Assembly (NCBI GenBank): GCA_016432325.1 | Contig: CP066684.1 | Coordinates: 579,018-643,017 of the forward strand | Direction: 5' to 3' | From: Candidatus Aenigmatarchaeota archaeon | Lineage (GTDB): Archaea; Aenigmatarchaeota; Aenigmatarchaeia; PWEA01; JACQIF01 | Length of the DNA stretch: 64,000 bases | Shown here: positions 1 to 7,503 of the stretch, one piece after another | Layout: each line of letters starts with the position of its first letter | Numbering within the stretch: the first letter of the stretch is position 1 | Notes under the pieces: generated by a model | Seen by the model: only the letters and a program-made list of their open reading frames with translations | Databases searched by the model: none | What the model was told of the DNA's origin: nothing | Program-made: the position numbers and the translations under genes

Positions 1-491
1 TCCTTGGGCCTGGCGCGGGCGTGCGTTATGGGTCGCGCCGGGTTCCAAAGCTCCGGCTTCAAAAGGCTCTCTTTCTCGCAGTGCACGACCACCGGTCCCT
101 CGTACCGCAGATTCGAGAGCGTTTGCCACACCCGTTCCTGCGCCACTTCAGAAACTATTCCGAGGTTTCCGGTCGAATGGCCGGCATAGAGCTTGAAGCC
201 CGCCACTTCGTCGCGTTTGTGGTAGTACTCTACGGCGCCTTGTATTTGGAGATAGTCGTCGATTAATCCCATAAAAAGATAGTAGTCGCGTTTTCTTGTG
301 CTGGGCACCATCGCCAACCGCTGGTCCACGTTCAGGTCGAGGAGGATTGGAGGGTCTGCGTTCGGCATGTCTATTATCTTCCGCACGCCCTGCTTTTCGG
401 CGACGGCGAACGTGTTTTCTATCGTTCCTTTGTGCGCCTGCTTGCCATGCCTGCAATGCGTGTGGGCGTCTATGCGATACGGTACGGTCAT
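1..491 (-). CDS. pyrC: Dihydroorotase-like amidohydrolase (C-terminus cut by window edge)
   Basis: About 163 codons are visible, running off the window start. The N-terminus reads MTVPYRIDAHTHCRHGKQ, an amidohydrolase His-x-His metal-binding motif, followed by KIIDMPNADPPI, which resembles the dihydroorotase stretch after the metal site. A later GFKLYAGHSTGN segment could hold the bridging-lysine region (GxKLY) and VVVHCE a further metal histidine. Dihydroorotase closes carbamoyl-aspartate to dihydroorotate, the step before the divergently transcribed pyrD next door, which supports the call. The ATG at 491 is 26 nt from the shared TATA box, so the mRNA is probably leaderless. A different cyclic amidohydrolase cannot be excluded from the N-terminal half alone. 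Confidence 0.8.
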   Translation of the reverse strand, partial: MTVPYRIDAHTHCRHGKQAHKGTIENTFAVAEKQGVRKIIDMPNADPPILLDLNVDQRLAMVPSTRKRDYYLFMGLIDDYLQIQGAVEYYHKRDEVAGFKLYAGHSTGNLGIVSEVAQERVWQTLSNLRYEGPVVVHCEKESLLKPELWNPARPITHARARPK

Positions 492-510
492 CCGTTCGTG
501 AACGCAGGGA

Positions 511-520
511 AAGTATTTAA
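511..520. promoter_or_regulatory. Shared TATA box, pyrC / pyrD
   Basis: AAGTATTTAA lies midway between start codons 51 bp apart. Its centre is about 26 nt from each ATG, so one near-palindromic TATA box could serve both leaderless transcripts. Confidence 0.7.
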
Positions 521-542
521 GCCTGCTGCGCGAACGTCACGC

Positions 543-1667
543 ATGAAGGCTCGCACGCTGGCGAAGATAGAGGGCATCGTAAGGCCTGTGATTTCAGACG
601 TGATGTCGCCCGAAAACCTCATTCGGTTCTATTCCAAGGGCAGGCGGGATTTTCTCGAATTTCTGGGCGACGACAGGCCTGAGAGTTCGTATGTCCCGCC
701 GGAGAGTCTGAAGCGCACCATGTGGGGACTGACGTTCCAAGGCCCGCTCATGAACGCCGCCGGGATGTTCAAGAACGGCGAGAGGAAGTACTACGAGGCC
801 TCTGCGCGACAGGGCGCCGGAGCGTGGCTGGCCGGAACCGCGACCGCGTTGCCGCGGGAGGGGAACGAAGTCATGAGCATCGCCTTCCCATTCGTACCCT
901 ACGCCAGATCGCGCGCCGCTTCCAATTATCTGGGCCTGCCCAACGACGGCGATGCGACCATATCGCGCAGGCTCTCCACCATAGGAAAACTGGCGGGTTG
1001 CCCGGCGGGCGTGAGCGTGATGGGCGCGCCAGAACTGGAGGGCGATGGAAAGCTCTGGGCCCTTGTAAGCGGCATGAGATATTACGAAGCGGCCGGCGTC
1101 GATTTCATCGAGATGAACGAGAGCTGTCCCAATACAGGACGCAGACCGCAGGAGGACGGACTGGCCGAGCGTCTTTCTTACGTCAGGGACAACTTCCTCG
1201 CCTCGCGCAAGAGAAGGCTTCCAGCGATCGCCAAGTTCTCCAACGACACGAAGGTGGAGCAGGTTCCCGGACTGATGGATCTTCTTTTCGACACGGGGTT
1301 CGACGGCGCGAACTTCGGAAACACGTCCACGGACTACAAGAATCTCGAATATTCGATAAACAAAAGAGAGCGCGAGCTTTTCAATTACTTCACCAAAAAG
1401 TTCGGAGGCGGCGTGAGCGGAGCGCCTCTGAAAATAAGGTCGTTCGGTCTCGCGGCCGCGGCAGTGAAACACGTCAAGGAGAACGGCCCCGAACGCGAGT
1501 TCCATGTCTGGCGCACCGGGGGGATAAACGGTCTCTCGGATCTCGCGGCGTCTGACATGATAGGAGTGTCGATGAACCAGTGGTACACCGGTTATTTTGA
1601 ACGCTTCGCCAAGCACGGCCATCGGGTGTATGCGGAGCTCTACGAGAGGATGTCGGCGAAAGAATAG
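543..1667 (+). CDS. pyrD: Dihydroorotate dehydrogenase
   Basis: 374 residues. It oxidises dihydroorotate to orotate in pyrimidine synthesis, with FMN as cofactor. The N-terminal barrel entry reads GPLMNAAGMFKNG, the strand NESCPNTG matches the family SCPN signature, and VWRTGGINGLSDL fits the phosphate-binding end of an FMN barrel. The frame is open from 432, but ATG 543 is 26 nt downstream of the TATA box and is the better start; the longer version would begin upstream of the promoter. It is divergent from the dihydroorotase. The electron acceptor and the class (1A, 1B or 2) cannot be decided from the sequence. Confidence 0.9.
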   Translation: MKARTLAKIEGIVRPVISDVMSPENLIRFYSKGRRDFLEFLGDDRPESSYVPPESLKRTMWGLTFQGPLMNAAGMFKNGERKYYEASARQGAGAWLAGTATALPREGNEVMSIAFPFVPYARSRAASNYLGLPNDGDATISRRLSTIGKLAGCPAGVSVMGAPELEGDGKLWALVSGMRYYEAAGVDFIEMNESCPNTGRRPQEDGLAERLSYVRDNFLASRKRRLPAIAKFSNDTKVEQVPGLMDLLFDTGFDGANFGNTSTDYKNLEYSINKRERELFNYFTKKFGGGVSGAPLKIRSFGLAAAAVKHVKENGPEREFHVWRTGGINGLSDLAASDMIGVSMNQWYTGYFERFAKHGHRVYAELYERMSAKE

Positions 1668-1670
1668 CCA

Positions 1671-1677
1671 TTTAAAG
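1671..1677 (+). promoter_or_regulatory. TATA box for the P-loop kinase
   Basis: TTTAAAG is centred 24 nt before ATG 1698. This favours ATG 1698 over the in-frame GTG at 1683. Confidence 0.55.
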
Positions 1678-1697
1678 TTTGCGTGCGTTATGTGCTC

Positions 1698-2237
1698 ATG
1701 GAATACAATGGCATACTTCTGTCGGGCCTTCCGTCTTCTGGCAAGAGCACTCTTGTTAAGCTACTCAACGAGCGCACGGGCTGGAACGTCCACTCGATAG
1801 GCGACCTCTGGAGAGAGAAGCACGCGAAAGAGGCGCCAGACGTCGCGTTCAGCGAATGGTGGCCGCGACAGCCTCTCGAAGCCCAGTTCGAGGTCAATCG
1901 GCACCTGCGAGAGTTGGCCGAACGGCAGAGCGTCATCGCAGACACGAGATTCGCGCCTCCTCTCGACGGATTGCCGCTGCTCAAAGTCTTCCTGACGGCG
2001 GAAGTAGACGTTCGCGCGGAGCGTGCCGTCGCGCAGAGAAGGTACGCGACGTTCGAAGATGCAAAGGCAGACCTTCTCCTGAGAGAGGCAAGCGAAGTGG
2101 ATATTGGAAAAACCATGTTCGGCGCGGACTTCGACTATAGGAAGCCGGAGCATTATCACACGGCATTAAATACGGGCCTGCTCACACCGAAGCAGGAAAT
2201 CGTGTCCGTGATGGCGCTGTTGGGGGAGAAAACGTGA
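1698..2237 (+). CDS. P-loop nucleoside/nucleotide kinase-like protein
   Basis: 179 residues. The N-terminal GLPSSGKST is a Walker A loop, followed by an NMP-kinase-like body with an Arg-rich segment (RAERAVAQRR) suited to a lid, and a Tyr/Asp-rich C-terminus. The layout resembles cytidylate kinases and adenylate-kinase-like small kinases. The substrate is not determined; the neighbouring pyrimidine genes make CMP or another nucleotide an attractive guess only. The stop overlaps the next gene's GTG start (GTGA), so the two are probably co-translated. Confidence 0.65.
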   Translation: MEYNGILLSGLPSSGKSTLVKLLNERTGWNVHSIGDLWREKHAKEAPDVAFSEWWPRQPLEAQFEVNRHLRELAERQSVIADTRFAPPLDGLPLLKVFLTAEVDVRAERAVAQRRYATFEDAKADLLLREASEVDIGKTMFGADFDYRKPEHYHTALNTGLLTPKQEIVSVMALLGEKT

Positions 2238-2740
2238 AGGGAAACATCGCGATAATAGGCGTTGCCGTGGTCCTTCTGACTGCCGGAGCGTTCTTCGTTA
2301 CGCAGAACAGGCCGGACACGCAAGCGATGCCTGAAACGATGGAGGGCTTGCACTGGCACCCCACGCTCGCAATCTTCATCAACGACGAACCCTATCCCGT
2401 TCCGGCTGGCGTAGGCATCACGCTGGGAAACAACGTAGACAACGACGTGAGCGGCATGCGCATGTCTCCGATACACACGCACGACGCGAGCGGCGTGCTG
2501 CACATGGAACAACCGTATCCGCGCGAGGATACGGTCACTCTCGGTTACTTTTTCAAGGTCTGGGGCGCGCGCTTCGACGAAACGTGCGTCATAGACTGGT
2601 GTAATGACGGGACGCGCGACGTCAAGATGTTCGTTAACGGCGAACGCAACTACGAATTCGGTTCGTACAGAATGCAGGACGGGGATGAGATAGAAATACG
2701 GTATGACGAGGGGGATTCGATGAATCCGCAGCTCACGTAA
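2234..2740 (+). CDS. Membrane-anchored extracytoplasmic His-rich protein
   Basis: 168 residues starting at a GTG that overlaps the previous stop. Residues 5-23 form one hydrophobic segment (IAIIGVAVVLLTAGAFF), a signal anchor, leaving the rest outside. The exterior part has closely spaced histidines (GLHWHPTL near residue 39 and SPIHTHDASGVLHME near residue 78) plus two cysteines (ETCVIDWC), a pattern suited to metal binding. Proteins with this WHP/HTH arrangement are found in other archaea, but I cannot name a characterised function. It overlaps the convergent AcdB gene by 8 bp. Confidence 0.6.
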   Translation: MKGNIAIIGVAVVLLTAGAFFVTQNRPDTQAMPETMEGLHWHPTLAIFINDEPYPVPAGVGITLGNNVDNDVSGMRMSPIHTHDASGVLHMEQPYPREDTVTLGYFFKVWGARFDETCVIDWCNDGTRDVKMFVNGERNYEFGSYRMQDGDEIEIRYDEGDSMNPQLT

Positions 2741-3419
2741 CCACTCTGACGTCCACGGCCCACGCGCCTTTCTTCGAGACGACCAGAGGGTTGAGGTCGA
2801 GTTCGCGCACGTTCTCGCGCATTCCGATTGCTGAAACGGCCTTGATTGCCTGTCTTATTGCTTTCATGTCGACGCGCTCTGAGCCGCGAGCGCCTGCAAG
2901 AATCGGATAGCCCTTTATCTCTTTTACCATTTCGTCTGCGTCTTTGTCGCTCACCGGGCAGACGCGGAACGTGACGTCCTTCATGATCTCGACGAAGACT
3001 CCTCCGAGACCGAACGCTACTACAGGACCGAACTGCGGGTCGCGCTTCAGGCCGACGAGAACGTACGTACCTTCAACCTGCTCCTGGACGAGCGCTCCCC
3101 TGAACGTGAAACGCCGCTTGCGGCAAATCGTCCAGAACTTCTCGAAGGCTTTGTGCGCGTCCGCCTCGGAGCGCACGTCCATCACGACCCCGCCGACGTC
3201 GCTCTTGTGCACGACATCAGGCGAAACGAGCTTCATGACCACGGGATATTTGTAGCGGCCCAGAACGCGCGACAGTTCCACGGGCGTGCGGGCGATGCCG
3301 TAGCGCGGCGTGCGTATGCGATATTTCTTTGCGAGCACCTGCGAGTCTTCAAAGGTTAGAACCTTTGAAGGGCCGGAAACCAGAGGTTTCCGTGCATCTT
3401 CGAAAGACAGAACTGCCAT
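2733..3419 (-). CDS. acdB: ADP-forming acetyl-CoA synthetase, beta subunit (ATP-grasp)
   Basis: 228 residues. The ATP-grasp fold is clear: the stretch YPVVMKLVSPDVVHKSDVGG is the family's hallmark, followed by GALVQEQV and a FGLGGVFVEIMKD nucleotide-binding region, and a terminal ELDLNPLVV. The beta subunit works with an alpha subunit (CoA-binding and ligase-CoA domains) to make ATP from acetyl-CoA. No alpha subunit lies in the window, so it is either encoded elsewhere or the partner differs. A TATA-like TAAATAAA at 3442-3449, read on the minus strand, is 26 nt from the ATG. Confidence 0.88.
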   Translation of the reverse strand: MAVLSFEDARKPLVSGPSKVLTFEDSQVLAKKYRIRTPRYGIARTPVELSRVLGRYKYPVVMKLVSPDVVHKSDVGGVVMDVRSEADAHKAFEKFWTICRKRRFTFRGALVQEQVEGTYVLVGLKRDPQFGPVVAFGLGGVFVEIMKDVTFRVCPVSDKDADEMVKEIKGYPILAGARGSERVDMKAIRQAIKAVSAIGMRENVRELDLNPLVVSKKGAWAVDVRVVT

Positions 3420-3451
3420 AGACAGAAATGGCCAAGTCTGGTAAATAAAGA

Positions 3452-3520
3452 AGTGGTGCCCGTGGAGGGTTCAATCCCGCCAAGCAGCGGACAACCGATT
3501 TCAGAAGTCGTATATAGATT
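3452..3520 (+). pseudogene. Scrambled tRNA-like debris
   Basis: The stretch contains a variable/T-arm-like piece (GGTGCCCG then GGGTTCAATCCC), followed directly by a D-arm-like piece (CCGCCAAGC) and an anticodon-arm piece (CCGATTTCAGAAGTCG). The last piece is identical over 16 nt to the anticodon arm of the intact tRNA about 190 nt downstream. The halves are in reversed order, as if a tandem tRNA pair had lost its middle. No acceptor stem can be formed, so it is not called as a tRNA. Confidence 0.45.
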
Positions 3521-3530
3521 GGCGGCCTTC

Positions 3531-3655
3531 TATTTAAGCTTTTCTGCTATTACGACTGCGGTGCATGCAACTGCGGTTTCAAACCGCGGTTTACCACACT
3601 TACCACCGCGGTGGTCGAAAAAGCTTGACCTTCCAGATTCCAATATAATCGACGC
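3531..3655 (+). promoter_or_regulatory. Promoter and palindrome-rich leader of tRNA-Leu(CAG)
   Basis: TATTTAAG at 3531-3538 predicts transcription starting near 3558-3561, almost 100 nt before the mature tRNA. The leader begins with GCGGTG (3558), the same six bases that open the tRNA region at 3654. It also contains a GCGGTTT/AAACCGC inverted repeat and the perfect palindrome ACCACCGCGGTGGT. It may be a 5' leader or an intron near the acceptor stem. Confidence 0.4.
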
Positions 3656-3740
3656 GGTGGGGTCGCCAAGTCAGGTGATGGCGCCGATTTCAGAAGTCGG
3701 TACCCGAAAGGGTTCATGGGTTCAAATCCCATCCCCACCG
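3656..3740 (+). tRNA. tRNA-Leu (anticodon CAG), atypical
   Basis: The acceptor GGTGGGG pairs with CCCCACC. T8 and a short GCC/GGC D-stem follow. The anticodon arm is CCGAT-TTCAGAA-GTCGG with anticodon CAG, then a long class II variable arm (CCCGAAAGGG), and a T-arm ATGGG-TTCAAAT-CCCAT. It has no intron inside the body, unlike the other six tRNAs here. Oddities: the discriminator is G rather than the A expected for leucine, CCA is not encoded, and the acceptor can be extended to 9 bp (GCGGTGGGG with CCCCACCGC). The class II arm and G73 could also suit serine, but CAG is not a serine anticodon. Confidence 0.75.
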
Positions 3741-3741
3741 C

Positions 3742-4245
3742 CTATAATCTTCTCTCGAAGAACTGCTTCATCTCCTTCCTCGTCCACCATGCAAAACCGT
3801 CAGGCGGATTCTTTGGTGAGAACGCGACGACCTCGGCAACGCGGTTGCCGTGCGTGCCGGCCTTGGGCATCTTTCTCAGGTCCGCGATAACGTATCCGAG
3901 CAGAGCCCAGTGGTCATCCTTCTTCTGCCAGAAGGATTCGAAGTTCACGATGCGCCAGCTCCTGACGCCGACGCCTGCCTGCTCGCGGACGACGCGGTTT
4001 ACGAAAACGTCCATCGATTCTCCTTTGCGAATCAGGTTGTGGCAGAAGAAGAGCATTCCTTTTGGATGGTCCTCTGCGCCCGGCGGCCTTTCGTGACCCG
4101 GGATCGACTGGCGCCTGAACGCGACGGCTCTGCCGTGATAGGTCGGAATGATTTCAAAGGTCAGGTGGGCGCCGCCCTTGACCTGCGTGCGCATAGGTCT
4201 TCCAAAATTCGCTTCGTTGTGTTTCCAAGAATAGCGGAAGGGCAT
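3742..4245 (-). CDS. Uncharacterised protein, possibly Nudix-fold-like
   Basis: 167 residues, not recognised with confidence. The central strands (SWRIVNFESFWQ, HWALLGYVIADL) and the C-terminal DGFAWWTRKEMKQFF resemble the way Nudix-fold proteins end. No Nudix box (GX5EX7REUXEEXGU) is visible, so hydrolase activity should not be assumed. The stop lies 2 nt after the tRNA. The gene diverges from the aldehyde dehydrogenase at 4413, and the palindromic operators lie between them. Confidence 0.5.
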   Translation of the reverse strand: MPFRYSWKHNEANFGRPMRTQVKGGAHLTFEIIPTYHGRAVAFRRQSIPGHERPPGAEDHPKGMLFFCHNLIRKGESMDVFVNRVVREQAGVGVRSWRIVNFESFWQKKDDHWALLGYVIADLRKMPKAGTHGNRVAEVVAFSPKNPPDGFAWWTRKEMKQFFERRL

Positions 4246-4278
4246 TCGGAGTGTTTCTTTCTGATTAAGATAAGCCTG

Positions 4279-4293
4279 TATAACACCGTTATA
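4279..4293. promoter_or_regulatory. Palindromic operator candidate, copy 1
   Basis: TATAACACCGTTATA is a perfect 6-3-6 inverted repeat between two divergent genes. A second copy with the same half-sites lies 56 bp downstream. Confidence 0.55.
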
Positions 4294-4334
4294 TCTAAAT
4301 CAGCATTCTCCACTCGAACCGAAGGTTAAATGAG

Positions 4335-4349
4335 TATAACAGCGTTATA
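4335..4349. promoter_or_regulatory. Palindromic operator candidate, copy 2
   Basis: TATAACAGCGTTATA has the same half-sites as copy 1, with the centres 56 bp apart. It lies just upstream of the CTTTTTATAC TATA box (4371-4380) of the aldehyde dehydrogenase gene. The regulator is unknown. Confidence 0.55.
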
Positions 4350-4412
4350 TTCGATGATTTTTGCTGTCCTCTTTTTATACAAGCGCGCGTAAAGCGCAGC
4401 CCGGGGTTGCAA

Positions 4413-5939
4413 ATGACGTCAGTTCCTCTATACAAGATGTTTATCGACGGCAAATGGGTCGGCGCAGACTCAGGCGAAACCTTCGAAGTAATCAACCCTG
4501 CGAACGAACGCCCGATAGCCCGCGTGCCCAAAGGAGGCAAATCCGACGTCAAGAAAGCCATAGACGCCGCAAGGAATGCGTTTGACAAGGGCGAGTGGCC
4601 GCACATGACGCCTGCAGAGCGCACAGCCGTGCTCTGGAGACTCGCGGACCTCGTGGAGAAGGACGCTCCCAATATCGCGCGTCTCGAGTCCATGGATGTC
4701 GGGAAGACCATAAAGTACGCGCGGGACTCTGACCTTCCGTTCATAGTAGACAACCTGCGCTTCTTCGCAGGCGCCGCGCGCGCCATGGAAGGCAAGGCCG
4801 CGTACGAATATGCGGACTTCCACGCCAAGCGCGAACACAAGGGCATGGGCCTCTCGTTCATAAGACGCGAACCCATCGGCGTCGTAGGCGCCATCGTGCC
4901 GTGGAACTATCCTCTGTACATCGCCGTCTGGAAGATAGCGCCTGCGCTGGCAGCGGGAAACACTATGGTCATCAAGCCCGCGACGCACACACCTCTCACG
5001 ACGCTCCGCTTCGCCGAACTCTGCGAGAAGGCGGGCGTTCCGAAAGGCGTTTTGAACGTGGTGACGGGCCCCGGCGAACTCGTAGGCGCGGAGCTCGCAT
5101 CGAGCCACAAGGTCGACATGATTGCGATGACAGGCGACACGTCCACCGGCCGCAAGATAATGGAGTACGCTTCTTCGAACGTAAAGAACGTCCATCTGGA
5201 ACTCGGAGGAAAGGCGCCGATGGTAGTTCTCCAGGACGCGGACGTCGATGCTGCTGCCGAGGGCGCTGTCGTTGGAGCGTTCTGGAACACGGGACAGGAC
5301 TGCACGGCCGTAACGCGAGTCTACGTTCATGAAAAACTTTACGACAAGTTCACCAAGCTCGTCGTCGAAAAGGCGAAGAAGTTCCGCATCGGCGATCCTC
5401 TGTCGCCGAGCACGGACATGGGTCCGCTCATATCGGAACGCCAGCGCGAGCGCGTGGAAGACTACATCGCGTCAGGCATCAAGCAGGGCGCGAAGCTCGT
5501 CTATGGAGGCAAGCGTCCCGCGCACATGAAGAAAGGTTTCTACATCGAACCGACGATTTTCACCAACGCGCCCCAGCACTCCAAGATATGCCAGGAGGAG
5601 ATATTCGGTCCGGTACTCACGATAAACAAGTTCAAGACCGTCGACGAAGCCGTCGCCAGCGCGAACGATGTTATGTACGGTTTGGCGTCATCGGTCTGGG
5701 GCTCTGACATCCGCGCGTGCCTTGAGGTGGCGAAACGCCTCGATTTCGGAACGGTCTGGATAAACGAGCACGGCGTTCTCGTTTCTGAAATGCCTCACGG
5801 CGGCTTCAAGCAGTCCGGCTTCGGCAAGGACCTGTCCATGTACTCGTTCGAGGCGTACACGCGCCTGAAGCACGTCTACGTCGATATGACCGGACGCGCG
5901 AGAAAGCCGTGGCACTATGTGGTGTATGGGGAACAGTAG
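4413..5939 (+). CDS. NAD(P)-dependent aldehyde dehydrogenase (aminoaldehyde/betaine aldehyde type)
   Basis: 508 residues, full family length. VPWNYPL and IKPATHTPL mark the cofactor site, LELGGKAP carries the general-base Glu, GQDCTA the catalytic Cys, and EEIFGPVL the cofactor-ribose Glu. The closest family feel is gamma-aminobutyraldehyde/betaine aldehyde dehydrogenase, but the substrate is inferred. With a GABA-type aminotransferase (38398) and a succinate-semialdehyde dehydrogenase-like gene (7504), it could form a putrescine/GABA degradation route. ATG 4413 is chosen over TTG 4407. It is probably co-transcribed with the hydrolase that starts at the base after its stop, and may be controlled by the paired operators upstream. 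Confidence 0.85.
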   Translation: MTSVPLYKMFIDGKWVGADSGETFEVINPANERPIARVPKGGKSDVKKAIDAARNAFDKGEWPHMTPAERTAVLWRLADLVEKDAPNIARLESMDVGKTIKYARDSDLPFIVDNLRFFAGAARAMEGKAAYEYADFHAKREHKGMGLSFIRREPIGVVGAIVPWNYPLYIAVWKIAPALAAGNTMVIKPATHTPLTTLRFAELCEKAGVPKGVLNVVTGPGELVGAELASSHKVDMIAMTGDTSTGRKIMEYASSNVKNVHLELGGKAPMVVLQDADVDAAAEGAVVGAFWNTGQDCTAVTRVYVHEKLYDKFTKLVVEKAKKFRIGDPLSPSTDMGPLISERQRERVEDYIASGIKQGAKLVYGGKRPAHMKKGFYIEPTIFTNAPQHSKICQEEIFGPVLTINKFKTVDEAVASANDVMYGLASSVWGSDIRACLEVAKRLDFGTVWINEHGVLVSEMPHGGFKQSGFGKDLSMYSFEAYTRLKHVYVDMTGRARKPWHYVVYGEQ

Positions 5940-6512
5940 ATGAAGCGTGTCTTCCTTGTCCACGGATGGGAGAGCTCTCCCAAGAGCGACTGGTTTCCGT
6001 GGCTCAAGGATACTCTTGAAAAGAAAGGCTGCGAAGTTGTTGCGCCCGCAATGCCAAACACAGACGCGCCGGAGATAGGACCGTGGGTTCAGGCTCTCAC
6101 AAAGGCTGTTGGGACGCCGGACAAGGACACGTACTTCGTAGGCCACAGCATCGGCTGCCAGACGATTCTCCGTTATCTCGAATCTCTTCCAGAAGGTTCG
6201 AAGGTTGGCGGCGCCCTGTTCGTGGCCGGTTGGTTCACGCTTGTCGGCCTCGAAACCGAAGAGGAGAAAACGATTGCAAAGCCATGGATAGAATCCGATA
6301 TTGATTTCAAGCGCGTCAAGAAAACAACGAAGAAGTTCGTGGCTATATTCTCAGACAACGATCCTTACGTTCCGATAGGACAGGCGGCAGACTTCGAAAT
6401 GACCATAGGCGCGCGCGTTCTGATAAGGAAGAGGAAAGGACATTTCAGAAGAGAGGATGGAGTCACGGAATACAAACTCATCTACGACGAACTGAAGAAA
6501 CTAATGAAATGA
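5940..6512 (+). CDS. Alpha/beta hydrolase of the RBBP9/YdeN type
   Basis: 190 residues. FLVHGWESSP is the oxyanion-side HG motif, FVGHSIGCQ contains the nucleophile Ser in GHSIG, IFSDNDPYVP supplies the acid Asp, and KGHFRRE the catalytic His. The size and motif spacing match small serine hydrolases of the RBBP9 family; the physiological ester or peptide substrate is unknown. The ATG immediately follows the aldehyde dehydrogenase TAG, so it is the second gene of that operon. The 3' end overlaps the convergent DUF167 gene by 35 bp. Confidence 0.82.
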   Translation: MKRVFLVHGWESSPKSDWFPWLKDTLEKKGCEVVAPAMPNTDAPEIGPWVQALTKAVGTPDKDTYFVGHSIGCQTILRYLESLPEGSKVGGALFVAGWFTLVGLETEEEKTIAKPWIESDIDFKRVKKTTKKFVAIFSDNDPYVPIGQAADFEMTIGARVLIRKRKGHFRREDGVTEYKLIYDELKKLMK

Positions 6513-6732
6513 CGTCCTCGTAATTTCTCTGCGGTATTTCAACCGTCTTAAGCTTCGATGTCCGACCGGACACGAGCGACGCGCGTCCGAACGTCTTTTT
6601 CAGCACGCACAAAAGCTCGGCGTTCGCCTTACCTTCTGTCGGGCGCGCGTGCAACCACACGATGAGCGTGTCGCCGTCCAGAACGACGCGCTCCTGCGAA
6701 GAGCCGGGCTTTACGCGGACTTTTATTATCAT
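6478..6732 (-). CDS. DUF167 (YggU) family protein
   Basis: 84 residues. The family signature is complete: VRVKPGSSQE near the start, LHARPTEGKANAELL in the middle and LVSGRTSKLKTVEI near the end. The fold is known from structural genomics but the function is not. The gene starts directly before the stop of the TauE-like permease (6732/6733), so it is translated with it. Confidence 0.88.
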   Translation of the reverse strand: MIIKVRVKPGSSQERVVLDGDTLIVWLHARPTEGKANAELLCVLKKTFGRASLVSGRTSKLKTVEIPQRNYEDVISLVSSVRRR

Positions 6733-7455
6733 CTACGCCACCGCATCGAGGATGAACTTCATTCCTATTAGAGCCAGTGCGGCCAGAACGAGCGTTTTGA
6801 AGGTCTGCTGTGAAACGCGCTGGACGACAAGCTTCCCCACGTAAGTGCCTACAAAAGCAAGTACAAACAAGAATGGTATCGTTGCGTAGTGCTGTGCACC
6901 AAGAAACCCGCTCGTGATGTACACTGGTATGCGTACGATGTCGACGCCGAGAGCTATCGCCGACGCGGTCGCCACGTAACGTTCCTTCCTCATGCCGAAG
7001 CCCGTCAGGAACGCGCCTCTCAGCGCGCCTCCTGTGCCTACGAGCCCTGCGAGGAAGCCGGAGAGCACTCCTCCGACGAACTCGTTGCGGCCTGTCTCGC
7101 GTATCACGAACCGATGGTTCGTGAAGGCGGACGCGGAAAACAGGATGAGGAATATTCCGAGAAGCAGCTTGAAAGCGCCCGCAGAAACGTAAGCCACGAG
7201 CAGCGCACCCGCCACCGTGGCGACGACACTTGGGACGCCGAAGCGCACGAGCATCTTCTTGTCGACTCCACTGTGGAAAAACATCAGGCGCGACGCGTTA
7301 GAGAAGATGTGAAAGATGGCGACAAGAACGAGTGCCGTACGGAAATCCACGAAGAAGAGCGCGAGCGGCTGGAATATCGTCGAAGAGCCGAAGCCCACGA
7401 CTGTTCCGACGATAGCGGAGACGAACGCGGCTAGGAGGAATAACGGGTCTGCCAT
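6733..7455 (-). CDS. TauE/SafE-like membrane permease
   Basis: 240 residues with about eight hydrophobic segments. It shows the duplicated family pattern: GTVVGFGSSTIFQPL in the first half and FLAGLVGTGGALRGAFL in the second. Members export sulfite, sulfonates or related organic anions; the substrate here cannot be read. It is the first gene of a two-gene unit with DUF167 and shares a TATA box with the divergent aldehyde dehydrogenase at 7504. Confidence 0.85.
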   Translation of the reverse strand: MADPLFLLAAFVSAIVGTVVGFGSSTIFQPLALFFVDFRTALVLVAIFHIFSNASRLMFFHSGVDKKMLVRFGVPSVVATVAGALLVAYVSAGAFKLLLGIFLILFSASAFTNHRFVIRETGRNEFVGGVLSGFLAGLVGTGGALRGAFLTGFGMRKERYVATASAIALGVDIVRIPVYITSGFLGAQHYATIPFLFVLAFVGTYVGKLVVQRVSQQTFKTLVLAALALIGMKFILDAVA

Positions 7456-7475
7456 GCGCCTATTTTCAGGCGTTA

Positions 7476-7484
7476 TTTTATAAA
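7476..7484. promoter_or_regulatory. Shared TATA box, TauE-like / aldehyde dehydrogenase
   Basis: TTTTATAAA, almost a perfect palindrome, is centred about 24-25 nt from both start codons, which are 48 bp apart. Confidence 0.7.
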
Positions 7485-7503
7485 GGACTGGCCAATCTAT
7501 ACC

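Noticed and set aside
594-1622. 342-codon minus-strand frame over pyrD
   Set aside because: It lies antisense to a confident gene, its residues are Arg/His-rich without domain motifs, and no promoter precedes it.
3452-3520. Circularly permuted tRNA
   Set aside because: The order of halves suggested it, but no acceptor stem can be formed and the 16-nt identity to the neighbouring tRNA fits a decayed tandem duplicate better.
3654-3741. Selenocysteine tRNA
   Set aside because: The possible 9-bp acceptor and G73 were suggestive, but the seven-base anticodon loop reads CAG, not TCA, and the T-stem is 5 bp.
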